Below are positions 38,674 to 48,637 of a stretch of DNA of 64,000 nt, one piece after another. The notes beneath the pieces were generated by a model. That model searched no databases, was not told where the DNA came from, and saw only the letters and a program-made list of their open reading frames with translations. Numbering within the stretch: the stretch's first letter is position 1; every line of letters starts with the position of its first letter. The DNA is from Methanobrevibacter arboriphilus JCM 13429 = DSM 1125 (lineage in GTDB: Archaea > Methanobacteriota > Methanobacteria > Methanobacteriales > Methanobacteriaceae), in contig NZ_JXMW01000003.1 in assembly GCF_002072215.1 (NCBI RefSeq), positions 1-64,000 of the forward strand. Direction: 5' to 3'. The translations under genes were made by a program, and so were the position numbers.

Positions 38674-40428
38674 TTATTTATCTTTATTTTTTTCTATTTC
38701 TTTAAATGAACGCATCTCTGCTACCGATGCATAATCCATGAGAATCACCATTTTTCTTTTTAATTTTATGTGAAGATCATTTTTTTCAAATTTTACCATT
38801 TTTTTAGTTTTTATAAAACTTATAAATGATTTTTCTTTTTTTAATTTTTTTATAGCAATTTTTAAATTAATCTTATTTTTTCTATAGTCTAAAATGATTT
38901 TATTAATTTTTCTGTCTAAAAAGAAGTCTAATTTATTAATTCCAATCAGTTTTAATATAATTTTACTTTTGATACCTAAATTTTTGTTGAAATTCTCAGT
39001 TAATATTTCATTGAGTTGTCTTTTTACATAGTTATAATCCCATAAAAAAGGTATTTTTTCATGAAACTTTGATTCATTTATTGTTGAAAATGGCTCAATG
39101 TTTGTTTGAGGTAATTTATCACCTACAAAAGGTATTTCTAATAATTTTGGATTTGACCTTTTTAATATTTCATAAACAAGTTCTTTAAAATCTAAATCTC
39201 CTAATTCTTTATATAATAATGCAAAGAATACTTCGATTTCTGTCCCAAATAATGGAAAATAAAAATTATGTGATTTATTAATAGCTCTTGCCAACCATAT
39301 ATTGTGACGATTTATAAGATTTATATTCTTTTTTTTATATGCACTCAAACCAGCGTGATATAATCTCGAATTTTTAATTTCACGGTTAATTTTTGCGAAA
39401 TTATTAGAATTAAAATCTCCATGATTCACATAGAAGCTTTCCATATATTCTATAATGCTTTGAGGATGTATTCCCTTTCCAGATGGGGGAACATTATTAC
39501 TGTATTCTATATTCAATTTTTTAGCTAATTTTTTAGCTATAATAACGTCGGGATGGTCTTCAGCACCGTTAGTGTATGGTTTTAAAGAGATTTCATATTT
39601 TTCACATATAGGAGATAATATTGAAATTGCTAATCTAGAGTCAAAACCTCCTGTTAAGCCTATACTTAATTCTTCTATGTTTGGTTTTAAGTAGGATAAA
39701 TATTGTTCAGTAAATTCATTAATATTTTTATAATATTCATCATATAATGTTTTTTTATCCATCTGATATTTTTTTTTAAATGATTTAGGAATTTTAATGG
39801 ATTTTCTATTTATACTTATGGTTCCATTTTTAAAAATCTTTTCATCATGAGGTAGTACTCTTTTGATTTCTTTGAATATTGTGTGTCTTGGAAATTTTCT
39901 AATTCCCGATTCTCTATGAGTTGAATCTTCAATAAATTTCATATCAAAATGTTCTATGAATTTTTTTCCCTGAAATTTTTTAACCCCATCTACAATTAAC
40001 TTTATTTCAGTCGATAAAACACTAAAATCAGAGTCTTCATAATAGAATAATTGTTTCAAACTAAAAATAGGTGTTTTAATAAATCCTTCACCATTGGAAT
40101 TTATAGAAACCAATTGATAATCTCCTAATAATTCAGAATCTTCTTTTAATTCTTTAAAAAATGTTTGTATGTCATGGTTTCTTATTTTTCTAGATTTTGT
40201 CAGAATACCATTTACTAACAATAATTTATTTTCATCATAGTAATAAGAATAATTTTTTTTTTCTTCATCTATCTCTTTATATAAGTATATAAAAATAATA
40301 AAATTTCCAACTTCTACTTTTAGATATTCTTTTGAAATTAAATAAGGAGCAAAGTTAGAATTCAAAGCTTTTTCATTAATATTCTCTTCTCTAAACCCTT
40401 CTTTCTTTGAAATTATTAAAAATTGCAT
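38674..40428 (-). CDS. Asparagine synthase-like protein
   Basis: Large enzyme with an AsnB-type layout. The N-terminal 200 residues resemble a glutamine amidotransferase fold but lack the Cys that should follow the initiator Met. The C-terminal part carries the PP-loop LTGGFDSRLAIS near 260 and later helices typical of the synthetase domain. Without the Cys it probably takes free ammonia or another amine, as do AsnB-like proteins in surface-polymer and peptide modification loci. The start at 40428 follows GGTGG; an upstream in-frame ATG at 40440 has no ribosome site. It is placed between an insertion sequence and a decayed one. Substrate unknown. Confidence 0.75.
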   Translation of the reverse strand: MQFLIISKKEGFREENINEKALNSNFAPYLISKEYLKVEVGNFIIFIYLYKEIDEEKKNYSYYYDENKLLLVNGILTKSRKIRNHDIQTFFKELKEDSELLGDYQLVSINSNGEGFIKTPIFSLKQLFYYEDSDFSVLSTEIKLIVDGVKKFQGKKFIEHFDMKFIEDSTHRESGIRKFPRHTIFKEIKRVLPHDEKIFKNGTISINRKSIKIPKSFKKKYQMDKKTLYDEYYKNINEFTEQYLSYLKPNIEELSIGLTGGFDSRLAISILSPICEKYEISLKPYTNGAEDHPDVIIAKKLAKKLNIEYSNNVPPSGKGIHPQSIIEYMESFYVNHGDFNSNNFAKINREIKNSRLYHAGLSAYKKKNINLINRHNIWLARAINKSHNFYFPLFGTEIEVFFALLYKELGDLDFKELVYEILKRSNPKLLEIPFVGDKLPQTNIEPFSTINESKFHEKIPFLWDYNYVKRQLNEILTENFNKNLGIKSKIILKLIGINKLDFFLDRKINKIILDYRKNKINLKIAIKKLKKEKSFISFIKTKKMVKFEKNDLHIKLKRKMVILMDYASVAEMRSFKEIEKNKDK

Positions 40429-40774
40429 CTCATCCACCATGATGTTTTATAATTATCTTTTTAATAATGTTTTTATATTTTAATCATTTATAATTATAAC
40501 TTTTTTCTATTTATTTAAAAAACTTACTCTTAATTACTGAAATATAATCCATAAATATTATATAATTTGTTTAATTTTATAATTATTAATATTTTTAAGT
40601 TTTATTAGTTTTTGGGTTTGTTTTATAATTTTATACTATCTTACTTTAAAAATAAAATCTAATTTATAGCCAAAAATTTTTTAGGAACGATTTACATTTA
40701 ATATTTACTTTTTTATTAAATTTTCCATTATAATTGAATTTAATTTTTTATAAAATATTTTGAATAAGTATATT
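40429..40774. other. Gene-free AT-rich region
   Basis: About 345 bases between the divergently placed AsnB-like gene and the decayed insertion sequence. No reading frame or RNA gene is visible. Confidence 0.5.
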
Positions 40775-41739
40775 TAGCCCTCTATTTTTTGATTTGTTAG
40801 GGAGTATATTTTGCTTATTTTTCTATTTTAACATGGGTTTATTTTTGGCATGGTAAAAATACATTTTTGTATTTAGTAAAAATAGTTTCATAGTTTTTTA
40901 ATAGATATATTTAAATAAAATACTTTACATATTATTATTTGGCGATAATAATGGACTATCATCTAAATTACGAAAAAGAAGAGGATAATTATATTTTGTT
41001 AGGAAAGATATTTAAAATTATCGATTCTAGAAAAGCTAAAAGATCATTGGATTTTATGGTGTAAAAATATCAATATATTCATATTATGTCTTAAAATCAT
41101 GTTTAAGATCATTTTTTTAGATTAGAGATTGATTTTGTTGTAGATTTAAAAAATCTTGGATTTAAATCCACAGTTATCATAGAATACACTTCTGCAATTC
41201 CTATTGTAACATTAATCCACTCAGGATCCCCTAATGATTCTAAACTTTTTGATGAAATTTTAAAAGAACTAAAAATAAGACGAATAATGAGAAACAACAA
41301 GATATTAATCTTCGATAAAGGATATTATGGCTATAAATATTATATTATCGGTATTTGTAAGTATAAAATCATCCCATTCATATTTCCAAAAAATAATTTC
41401 AATATTAATAAACTAAAAGGCCTATTGCCCTATCTTTTAGAAATATTTAATCCTAAAAAACCTATAGAAAAGTTAAAAACAATTTTCAGATAATTAAAAA
41501 GACAATTAATAAATTAATAGAGGATTAGGGAAGTCACAAACTTATAATAGGTAGATAGAAGATTTTTTCAAATTATGCAAATCAGGTCTAAACTTAAAAA
41601 AATACACAAATATACACCAAAGTCAGCTAAAAAACAACAATATGGAATGTATTTTTAGCAGAAATGATAATAACACTAGGATGCAACGAAAAAACAGAAT
41701 TACAAAGGCTTTCAGAATCACGAAAAAAATAGGGCCCTA
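40775..41739 (+). mobile_element. Decayed ISM1-like insertion sequence
   Basis: A 965-base remnant. The left end TAGCCCTCTATTTTTT and the right end, read inward, TAGGGCCCTATTTTTT match at 13 of 16 positions. A 9-base direct repeat AAGTATATT flanks it (40766-40774 and 41740-41748). Inside is a broken transposase. Methanobrevibacter smithii carries a related element named ISM1 with similar size of target duplication; kinship is inferred from the protein remnants. Confidence 0.75.
40951..41731 (+). pseudogene. Degenerate transposase
   Basis: Fragments in several frames match the intact transposase at 37.5 kb. The first (40951-41064) reads ILLGKIFKIIDSRKAKR before a stop. The second (about 41125-41493) reads TLIHSGSPNDSKLFDEILKE and ILIFDKGYYGYKYY, matching the second catalytic Asp region. 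The third (about 41550-41731) reads EDFFKLCKSGLNLKKIHKYT, near the catalytic Glu. Stops, frameshifts and a missing middle part, including the first catalytic Asp, show it is dead. Confidence 0.85.
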
Positions 41740-41901
41740 AAGTATATTATATAATCACTTAAATCTTTAAAGAATTATAAAATAAATTATAATTAAAAAA
41801 TATTTCACATATTTTTCAATTAGTTATGTAGTTAAATTTAATAATAAGTTAATATTATAAATCATTTTGTAGAATATAAATGAACAATCTATGGTACAAA
41901 C

Positions 41902-42127
41902 ATGGTTAAACTTTTTAATAAGTTATTAGAGAAAAATAATAGTTATAATTTTTACAAAAATCAAAACTAGAAAATCAAATAAAAATTAATAAACAGCTGA
42001 TAAAGAATTAAAATTAACAAATATATTATTGAAACAAAATAAAAACATTAATAAAAATATTAATAAAAATATTAGTGATGATTTTATAATAATGGATGAT
42101 TATGATAGCTGTGGGAAAGATTGTTAA
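41902..42127 (+). pseudogene. Relic of a small coiled-coil protein with two frameshifts
   Basis: ATG at 41902 opens MVKLFNKLLEKNNSYNFYKN. Adding one base near 41965 continues it as KLENQIKINKQLIK, and one more near 42005 continues it as LKLTNILLKQNKNINKNI and on to DDYDSCGKDC with a stop at 42125-42127. The result would be a Lys/Asn-rich coiled coil of about 75 residues, like the coiled-coil parts of nearby glycosyltransferases. It may be the leftover of one of these genes, damaged after the insertion event just upstream. Confidence 0.5.
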
Positions 42128-42206
42128 AAAGCTAACCCAAAAATAAATTTGAAAAATTGATTATAAAAAAGTTTTTTGGATATTTTAATTTAATAAATGT
42201 GATTTC

Positions 42207-45200
42207 ATGAAAAATAAAAAAATTTACAGAATTATTTCTAAATTTTCAATATTTTGTTTGTTATTAAATTTAAAGAATATAGGCTTTAAAAATTTTCTAA
42301 TTATTCTAAAAGGTTATAATATAACAAAAAATAGTAAATTTTTTAATAATAATTATTATATTAGGCATAATAAGGATATAAACTTCTTCAAATTCGATCC
42401 TTTTGTTCATTATTTATGTTATGGAGCTAAAGAAGGGAGAAATCCAAGTCATAATTTTAATACTAACTTTTATTTGTCTAAATATGATGATGTTAAAAAT
42501 TCTAATATAAATCCGCTAATCCATTATTGTATATTTGGAATTCATGAAAAAAGACATATTAACTACAACTATGAAACAAAAAATAAAAATAAAATAATTA
42601 AAGAAAATTATGTTTCGCTTTCTTGTCCTGTTTTTGAATCTATGCCATTAGTATCTATCATAATCCTTAATAGAAATGGGGTTGATAATTTAAAAAGATT
42701 ATTTGATAATTTTAAGGAAAACATTGTATACTCTAATTATGAAGTTATTGTAGTTGATAATGATTCTAATGATGCATCCATTCAATTTTTGAAAGAAATA
42801 TCAAAAGAATTACCTTTAAAAATAATCAGAAATACTGAAAATAAAAATTTTTCAGAAGCAAATAATCAGGGATTTAGAGAATCTAATGGTGAATATATTC
42901 TTTTGCTTAATAATGATATAGAAACTACCTATGGATGGCTCAATGAAATGATGGGCATAATTATAAATGATAATAATATTGGGTCAGTTGGTGCGAAATT
43001 AGTTTATCCTATGTATTATGATTCTAGTAATAAAAAAAAATCATTTAAAGTTCAACATGCAGGTATAGCTTTTCGAACTGATGGTGATAATTTTAGAGCA
43101 TATAACATTGGAAATGGAATGGATCCATTTGATAAAAGTATAAAAACGGATACTGTTGCAGGAGTTACTGCGGCAGCTATTTTAATTAAAAAATCTGTTT
43201 ATGAGGAAGTTGGAGGATTAGATGAAACATATGTTTATGGTTATGAAGATGTTGATTTAGCTCTTAAACTTCTTAAAAGAGGATATAAAAATATTTTATG
43301 TTCAACTGCATTATTATTTCATCATGAATCCTCTACTCAAAGAAAGGATTCAATTAAAAAAGTCATTAAAAGGAGAAAAGAGAATTTTCTCTATTTAAAT
43401 AAAATATGGAAATCTTATTTATTTGAAAAAATTCTTGAAGAAAAATTAAAATGTGAAAAATTATTAACAAGTGATTCACTTAATATAGGGATAATTGTAA
43501 CTGAAATGGGCCCTAATTCAACTGCTGGAGATGTTTTTACAGCTTTAGAAATTTCTAAAGAATTAATTAACTTAGAATATGAAGTTAAATTTATAACAAT
43601 AGATGAAAAGCTTAATGATCCTGATTTTGATATAATAATAAATCTTTTACATAACTATGATATTTCTAATTTGAATCTAAAAGAAAATATAATAAAAATA
43701 GCATGGATGAGAAATTGGTTTGAGGAGTGGGTTAATAAATTAGAAATATATGATTATGATATTTATATTGCTTCAAGTAAAAAATCTTGTAATTATGTAA
43801 GTAAAATTTTAAATAAAAAAGTTTTTTTATTGCCTATTGCTACTAATCCTAATAGATTCAATAATATACCCCCTTCTAATGAATATTTATGTGATTATTG
43901 TTTTACAGGGAGCTATTGGAATGTTCAAAGAGAAATAATTGATTTTTTGGATCCTGATGATTTGAATTATAAATTTTCTATTTTTGGTAAAAATTGGGAT
44001 AAAATAGATAAATTTGAGAAATATAATAAAGGATTCTTTGAATACTTTAATATTCCTACTATTTATGCTTCTACGAGTATTGTTATAGATGATGCCAATC
44101 ATGTAACGAAAAAATATGGTTCAGTTAATAGCAGAGTTTTTGATGCAATTGCTGCGAAAAAATTAGTTATAACAAATGGTGAAATCGGCTCAAATGAACT
44201 TTTCCATGGTTTACTACCTTCTTTTAACTCAAAAGAGGAGCTAAATAAGTTGCTTCGTTTTTATTTAGAAAATGATGAAATAAGAAACTCTAAAATAAAT
44301 GAATTACATAAAATAGTTCTAAAAAATCACACATATAAAAAGAGAGCGTTAGAACTAAAAAATATATTTGAGCATGCTATTAAGGAAAAATTAAAATTTT
44401 TTAAAAATCCTTCTATTTCTATCATGGTACCAGCACCTAACAAAAAATCAGCAAAACATTGGGGAGACTATCATTTTGCATTAGCTCTTAAAAAACAAAT
44501 TAGGATGAAAAACTTTTCTACAAGAATATTTTTCAGGAAAGAATGGAATAAAGAAAATTATTCTGATGTTGTTATAGTTCTAAGAGGCTTACATAAATAT
44601 GAAACTAAACCAAACCAATTTAATATAATGTGGAACATTTCTCATCCTGAATTGGTCAGTATTGGGGAATATAATAGCTATGACTATATATTTATTTCTT
44701 CTATTTTTATGGCTGAAGAATTAAGTAAGAAATTAAAAGTTCCAATAAAGCCATTATTACAATGTACCGATGAAAAGCTATTTTTCCCTGAGAAATCAGC
44801 TAATCATGCTCATGAATTGCTTTTTGTTGGAAATAGTAGGGGGGTTTTTAGAAAGATAATAAAAGATCTTTTACCTACTAAAAGAGAGCTGGGCTTATAT
44901 GGTCAACATTGGGAAAAATTTATTACTAAAAAGTATATATCTGATACTTATATACCTAACCATGAATTAAACAAGCTTTATTCCTCTTGTAAAATTTTGT
45001 TAAATGATCATTGGCAAGACATGGCTAAGAATGGTTTTGTTTCCAATAGAATTTTCGATGGACTTGCTTCAGGAGCTTTCATAATTTCTGACGAATTTAA
45101 AGATTCTAAAAAATTATTTGGGGATTTCTTAGTAACTTATTCAGATAAAAAACAATTGAAAAAGTTAATTGATTATTATATTGAAAATGAAGATGAGAGG

Positions 45201-45302
45201 ATAGAAAAAGCTAGAATAGGTCGAAAAATTGTACTAAATAATCATACATTTGAAAAAAGAGCAGAAGAAATCTTAGAATTAATAAAGAATTTTAAAAAAT
45301 AA
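42207..45302 (+). CDS. Three-module glycosyltransferase (GT2 plus two CgeB-like domains)
   Basis: A 1031-residue surface glycan enzyme. Residues 30-135 carry two copies of a helical module, FNNNYYIRHNKDI...DPFVHYLCYGAKEGRNPS and FNTNFYLSKYDDV...NPLIHYCIFGIHEKR, common before glycosyltransferases. Residues 148-410 are a family 2 enzyme with SIIILNRNGVDNLKRL, VVDNDSNDAS, LLNNDIETTYGW and GYEDVDLALKLLKRG. Residues about 425-725 and 730-1031 are two GT-B-like CgeB/DUF3880-type domains; each ends in a matching stretch, KIVLKNHTYKKRALEL and KIVLNNHTFEKRAEEI. One chain could thus add two or three sugars. GTGAT precedes the ATG. Confidence 0.88.
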   Translation: MKNKKIYRIISKFSIFCLLLNLKNIGFKNFLIILKGYNITKNSKFFNNNYYIRHNKDINFFKFDPFVHYLCYGAKEGRNPSHNFNTNFYLSKYDDVKNSNINPLIHYCIFGIHEKRHINYNYETKNKNKIIKENYVSLSCPVFESMPLVSIIILNRNGVDNLKRLFDNFKENIVYSNYEVIVVDNDSNDASIQFLKEISKELPLKIIRNTENKNFSEANNQGFRESNGEYILLLNNDIETTYGWLNEMMGIIINDNNIGSVGAKLVYPMYYDSSNKKKSFKVQHAGIAFRTDGDNFRAYNIGNGMDPFDKSIKTDTVAGVTAAAILIKKSVYEEVGGLDETYVYGYEDVDLALKLLKRGYKNILCSTALLFHHESSTQRKDSIKKVIKRRKENFLYLNKIWKSYLFEKILEEKLKCEKLLTSDSLNIGIIVTEMGPNSTAGDVFTALEISKELINLEYEVKFITIDEKLNDPDFDIIINLLHNYDISNLNLKENIIKIAWMRNWFEEWVNKLEIYDYDIYIASSKKSCNYVSKILNKKVFLLPIATNPNRFNNIPPSNEYLCDYCFTGSYWNVQREIIDFLDPDDLNYKFSIFGKNWDKIDKFEKYNKGFFEYFNIPTIYASTSIVIDDANHVTKKYGSVNSRVFDAIAAKKLVITNGEIGSNELFHGLLPSFNSKEELNKLLRFYLENDEIRNSKINELHKIVLKNHTYKKRALELKNIFEHAIKEKLKFFKNPSISIMVPAPNKKSAKHWGDYHFALALKKQIRMKNFSTRIFFRKEWNKENYSDVVIVLRGLHKYETKPNQFNIMWNISHPELVSIGEYNSYDYIFISSIFMAEELSKKLKVPIKPLLQCTDEKLFFPEKSANHAHELLFVGNSRGVFRKIIKDLLPTKRELGLYGQHWEKFITKKYISDTYIPNHELNKLYSSCKILLNDHWQDMAKNGFVSNRIFDGLASGAFIISDEFKDSKKLFGDFLVTYSDKKQLKKLIDYYIENEDERIEKARIGRKIVLNNHTFEKRAEEILELIKNFKK

Positions 45303-45381
45303 TTTAATTAAAATATTTTTTATAAAATAGGGGGTGTTGTTTAACTAAAGATTTGAAAAATTATACAAATAATATAAGATT

Positions 45382-46650
45382 TCATAAAATATCTAAATTC
45401 CCATAATTTATAACTATTAAATCCTTTGATTCATTATTTTTAACAATATTTTTAGTATCAAAAATAATAGGATTTCTCATTTTTTCCTTCATCAAATCAT
45501 AATCTAGATTCTTAAATTCATCATGGTCAGATAATACAATACAGAGACTAGCATCTTTAATACATTCTTCAAAACTACAATAATTTTCATCTTCTACATG
45601 AGGATCATGGATAGCTATTTCAAAACCTTCCTTTTTTAATAGCTCTATACATATCAAGCTAGGACTTTCTCTTGTATCTACAGTATTTCCTTTATATGCA
45701 ACTCCTAAAATCCCTATCTTTGGGGCTTCAATAGTTTTAATTCCATCAATATTTTCTAAAATCTCTTTTGTTTTATCAACCACGAATTTAGGCATACTAT
45801 TATTAGTATCTCTAGCTAATTTAATCATTTTAGCTTCATCAGGAGCTAATGAATAAATAAAATAAGGATCTATAGCTAAGCAATGACCTCCAACTCCTGG
45901 CCCTGGACTGTGTATATTAACTCTCGGGTGTTTATTAGCTAATTCAATAACATCAAGAGAATTTACTCCTATTTTTGAACATATTTTTGTTAATTCATTT
46001 GCTAAAGCTATATTAACATCTCTAAATGTATTTTCCATACATTTTGACATTTCAGCTGTTTTAGCTTCTGTTTTCATTATTTTTCCCTTTACAAAAGTTT
46101 CATAAACTTCAGCTGCTTTATTCGAACATCGAGGTGTTATTCCTCCAACTATTCTATCATTATTTATGAGTTCTTCTATTATTTTTCCAGGAAGAACTCT
46201 TTCAGGGCAGTGTGCAAGATATAAGTCTTTCCCTATTTCAAATCCTGCTTTTTCAAAAATAGGTTTTATAATTTTGTTGGTTGACATTGGAGCTATTGTT
46301 GATTCTATAATTACAATATTTTCTTTTTCCAAGCAAGGAATTATGGATTCACATGCAGATATAACATAACTTAAATCACAAGAGAGATCTTCTATATTGT
46401 TTGGTGTTGGAACTGTGATTATAAATACATCACTTTTATGTGGATTTAATGATGCAGAATATCTTTTATTATTTATGGCTAGTTCTAATTTTTCTTTAAG
46501 TCCAGGCTCTTCTATGTGAAGCTCACAACTATTCAAACTATTAATAATATTAGGGTTTATATCTACTCCTACTACTTCACAACCATTATCTGCAAATAAA
46601 ACTGCTGTTGGAAGACCAATATACCCTTGACCAATTATACAAACTTTCAT
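45382..46650 (-). CDS. wecC: UDP-N-acetyl-D-mannosamine dehydrogenase
   Basis: NAD-dependent oxidation of UDP-ManNAc to UDP-ManNAcA. The 422-residue protein has VCIIGQGYIGLPTAVLFAD at the N-terminus, ITVPTPNN near 80, ESTIAPMSTNK near 117, AHCPERVLPGK near 146 and the catalytic Cys in GPGVGGHCLAIDPYF near 254. GVAYKGNTVDTRESPS near 322 matches the WecC branch rather than UDP-glucose dehydrogenase. The start is set at 46650, where TGAT precedes the ATG. It is divergent from ugd. The epimerase that makes UDP-ManNAc (WecB) is not in the window. Confidence 0.9.
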   Translation of the reverse strand: MKVCIIGQGYIGLPTAVLFADNGCEVVGVDINPNIINSLNSCELHIEEPGLKEKLELAINNKRYSASLNPHKSDVFIITVPTPNNIEDLSCDLSYVISACESIIPCLEKENIVIIESTIAPMSTNKIIKPIFEKAGFEIGKDLYLAHCPERVLPGKIIEELINNDRIVGGITPRCSNKAAEVYETFVKGKIMKTEAKTAEMSKCMENTFRDVNIALANELTKICSKIGVNSLDVIELANKHPRVNIHSPGPGVGGHCLAIDPYFIYSLAPDEAKMIKLARDTNNSMPKFVVDKTKEILENIDGIKTIEAPKIGILGVAYKGNTVDTRESPSLICIELLKKEGFEIAIHDPHVEDENYCSFEECIKDASLCIVLSDHDEFKNLDYDLMKEKMRNPIIFDTKNIVKNNESKDLIVINYGNLDIL

Positions 46651-47237
46651 TATAATCACTAGCTATTCAAATTTATAGATTTAGATTTATGGAAATAATT
46701 CTGATTTATGGAAATAATTTTTAGATAATTTTTAGATTTCAAATAATTATTTTATATAATTATTTTATATAATTATTATTAGATAATTATTAAAAATAAT
46801 TATATTTAAAAATTTTATTTTAATTATATATCATTATGTAATTATTAATTTAACTAATATTAAATATTATAGAATATTATATAGTATTAGAATATTTATA
46901 TATCAGTAAAAATAATATTATGTTTAGCGTATTTATTAAAAATTATTAAAAATAATACTAATTTAACTTTTATTATATATAAAATTCTCATATTAAATTT
47001 TAATTTATACAATAAAATTTATACAATAAAATATTACAGCAAAATATTATACAGTAAAATTATCTTCTATTATATTTATATTGTATAATATATTGTATAT
47101 TTAAATATTTTATATTATATTGATTGTAGTATATTAAACATTTTTATATTATATTGGGCTCTATTGATTCTTTATTTTTTAAGAACAATCTATAAAAAAT
47201 TAGTATTTTTAATATTAAAATTCATCAGTGATTAAAC
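46651..47237. other. Divergent promoter region, AT-rich
   Basis: About 590 bases between wecC and ugd. It contains a short repeat of AATTATTTTATAT at 46740-46775 and many TATA-like stretches but no reading frame. It must hold the promoters of both genes. Confidence 0.5.
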
Positions 47238-48557
47238 ATGAATATAACAGTTATTGGAACAGGATATGTGGGATTAGTAACAGGAACTTGCTTTTCAGAA
47301 ATGGGAAACAATGTTTATTGCATAGACATTGATGAGGAAAAAATTAAATCCCTTAAAAATGGGATAATGCCTATTTATGAACAGCATTTAGAAAGTATGG
47401 TTATTAAAAATCATAATAAAGGAAACCTTATCTTTACAACAGAACTTAAAAAAGGTTTATCTAAGTCGGATATTTGCTTTATAGCGGTAGGAACTCCAAT
47501 GGCATCAGATGGTTGTGCTGATTTAAGTGTTGTTTTTCAAGTAGCTAAAAATATTGGGGAATTAATGTCTCATGATCTTATAATTGTCACAAAATCTACT
47601 GTACCAGTTGGAACAGGAGATAAAATTGATAAAATTATACAGAAAGAACTTGATAAAAGAGGAGTTAATTATAATTTTCAAATGGTTTCAAATCCCGAGT
47701 TTTTAAAGGAAGGGACTGCTGTTGAAGATTCTATGAGGCCAGATAGGGTTATTATTGGATCTGAAGATGAAAAAACTATCAACATGATGAAAGAGTTATA
47801 TGCTCCTTATGTTAAAAACCATGATAGATTTATTATAATGGATATTAGAAGTGCAGAAATGTCTAAATATGCTTCTAATGCAATGTTGGCTACTAGAATA
47901 TCTTTTATGAATGAAATAGCTAATATTTGTGAAAAAGTTGGAGCTGATGTAAACAAAGTCCGTTTAGGGGTTGGAAGCGATAAAAGGATTGGTTATAGTT
48001 TTTTATATGCTGGTTGTGGTTATGGTGGAAGTTGTTTTCCAAAAGATGTTAGTGCACTTATAAAAACTGGTGAAATAGCTGGCTATTCTCCTAAAATTTT
48101 AAATGAAGTAGAAAGTGTTAACAATAATCAGAAGGTGGTACTTGTTAATAAAATTAGAGAAAAGTTTGGAGAGAATCTTTCAAATCTTAGTTTTAGTATT
48201 TGGGGATTATCATTTAAACCAGGAACGGATGATATGAGAGAAGCTCCGTCTGTTGTGATAATTAATGAATTAATTAAATCTGGTGCAAATATCAAAGCTT
48301 ATGATCCTAAAGCCCGTGAAGTAGCTGAGAATATTTTTAAAAATAATGAAAATATTGAATTTTGTAATAGTAAATATGATGTATTAAATGATAGTAATGG
48401 TCTTATTATTGTAACTGAATGGAATGAGTTTAAAAGTCCTGATTTTAATGAAATTCATGACAGATTAAAACATAAAATTATATTTGATGGTAGAAATCAA
48501 TTTGACAAGGAATTGTTAGACACTTTAGGATTTGAATATTATCAAATTGGCTGTTAA
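47238..48557 (+). CDS. ugd: UDP-glucose 6-dehydrogenase
   Basis: Makes UDP-glucuronic acid for surface glycan. The 439-residue protein has ITVIGTGYVGLVTGTCFSEMG at the N-terminus (read in parts), VGTPMASDGCADLSVV near 83, TKSTVPVGTGDKID near 116, NPEFLKEGTAVED near 154 and the catalytic Cys in GCGYGGSCFPKDVSAL near 257. SFKPGTDDMREAPS near 328 supports UDP-glucose rather than UDP-ManNAc as substrate. GTGAT precedes the ATG. It is followed by rmlD and rmlA on the same strand. Confidence 0.94.
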   Translation: MNITVIGTGYVGLVTGTCFSEMGNNVYCIDIDEEKIKSLKNGIMPIYEQHLESMVIKNHNKGNLIFTTELKKGLSKSDICFIAVGTPMASDGCADLSVVFQVAKNIGELMSHDLIIVTKSTVPVGTGDKIDKIIQKELDKRGVNYNFQMVSNPEFLKEGTAVEDSMRPDRVIIGSEDEKTINMMKELYAPYVKNHDRFIIMDIRSAEMSKYASNAMLATRISFMNEIANICEKVGADVNKVRLGVGSDKRIGYSFLYAGCGYGGSCFPKDVSALIKTGEIAGYSPKILNEVESVNNNQKVVLVNKIREKFGENLSNLSFSIWGLSFKPGTDDMREAPSVVIINELIKSGANIKAYDPKAREVAENIFKNNENIEFCNSKYDVLNDSNGLIIVTEWNEFKSPDFNEIHDRLKHKIIFDGRNQFDKELLDTLGFEYYQIGC

Positions 48558-48637
48558 ATTTTATTTAAACTTATCAATGTTTTAAATTAAAATATAAGGA
48601 TTAAAATATAAAGATTAAATAATATTAAGATGATATC

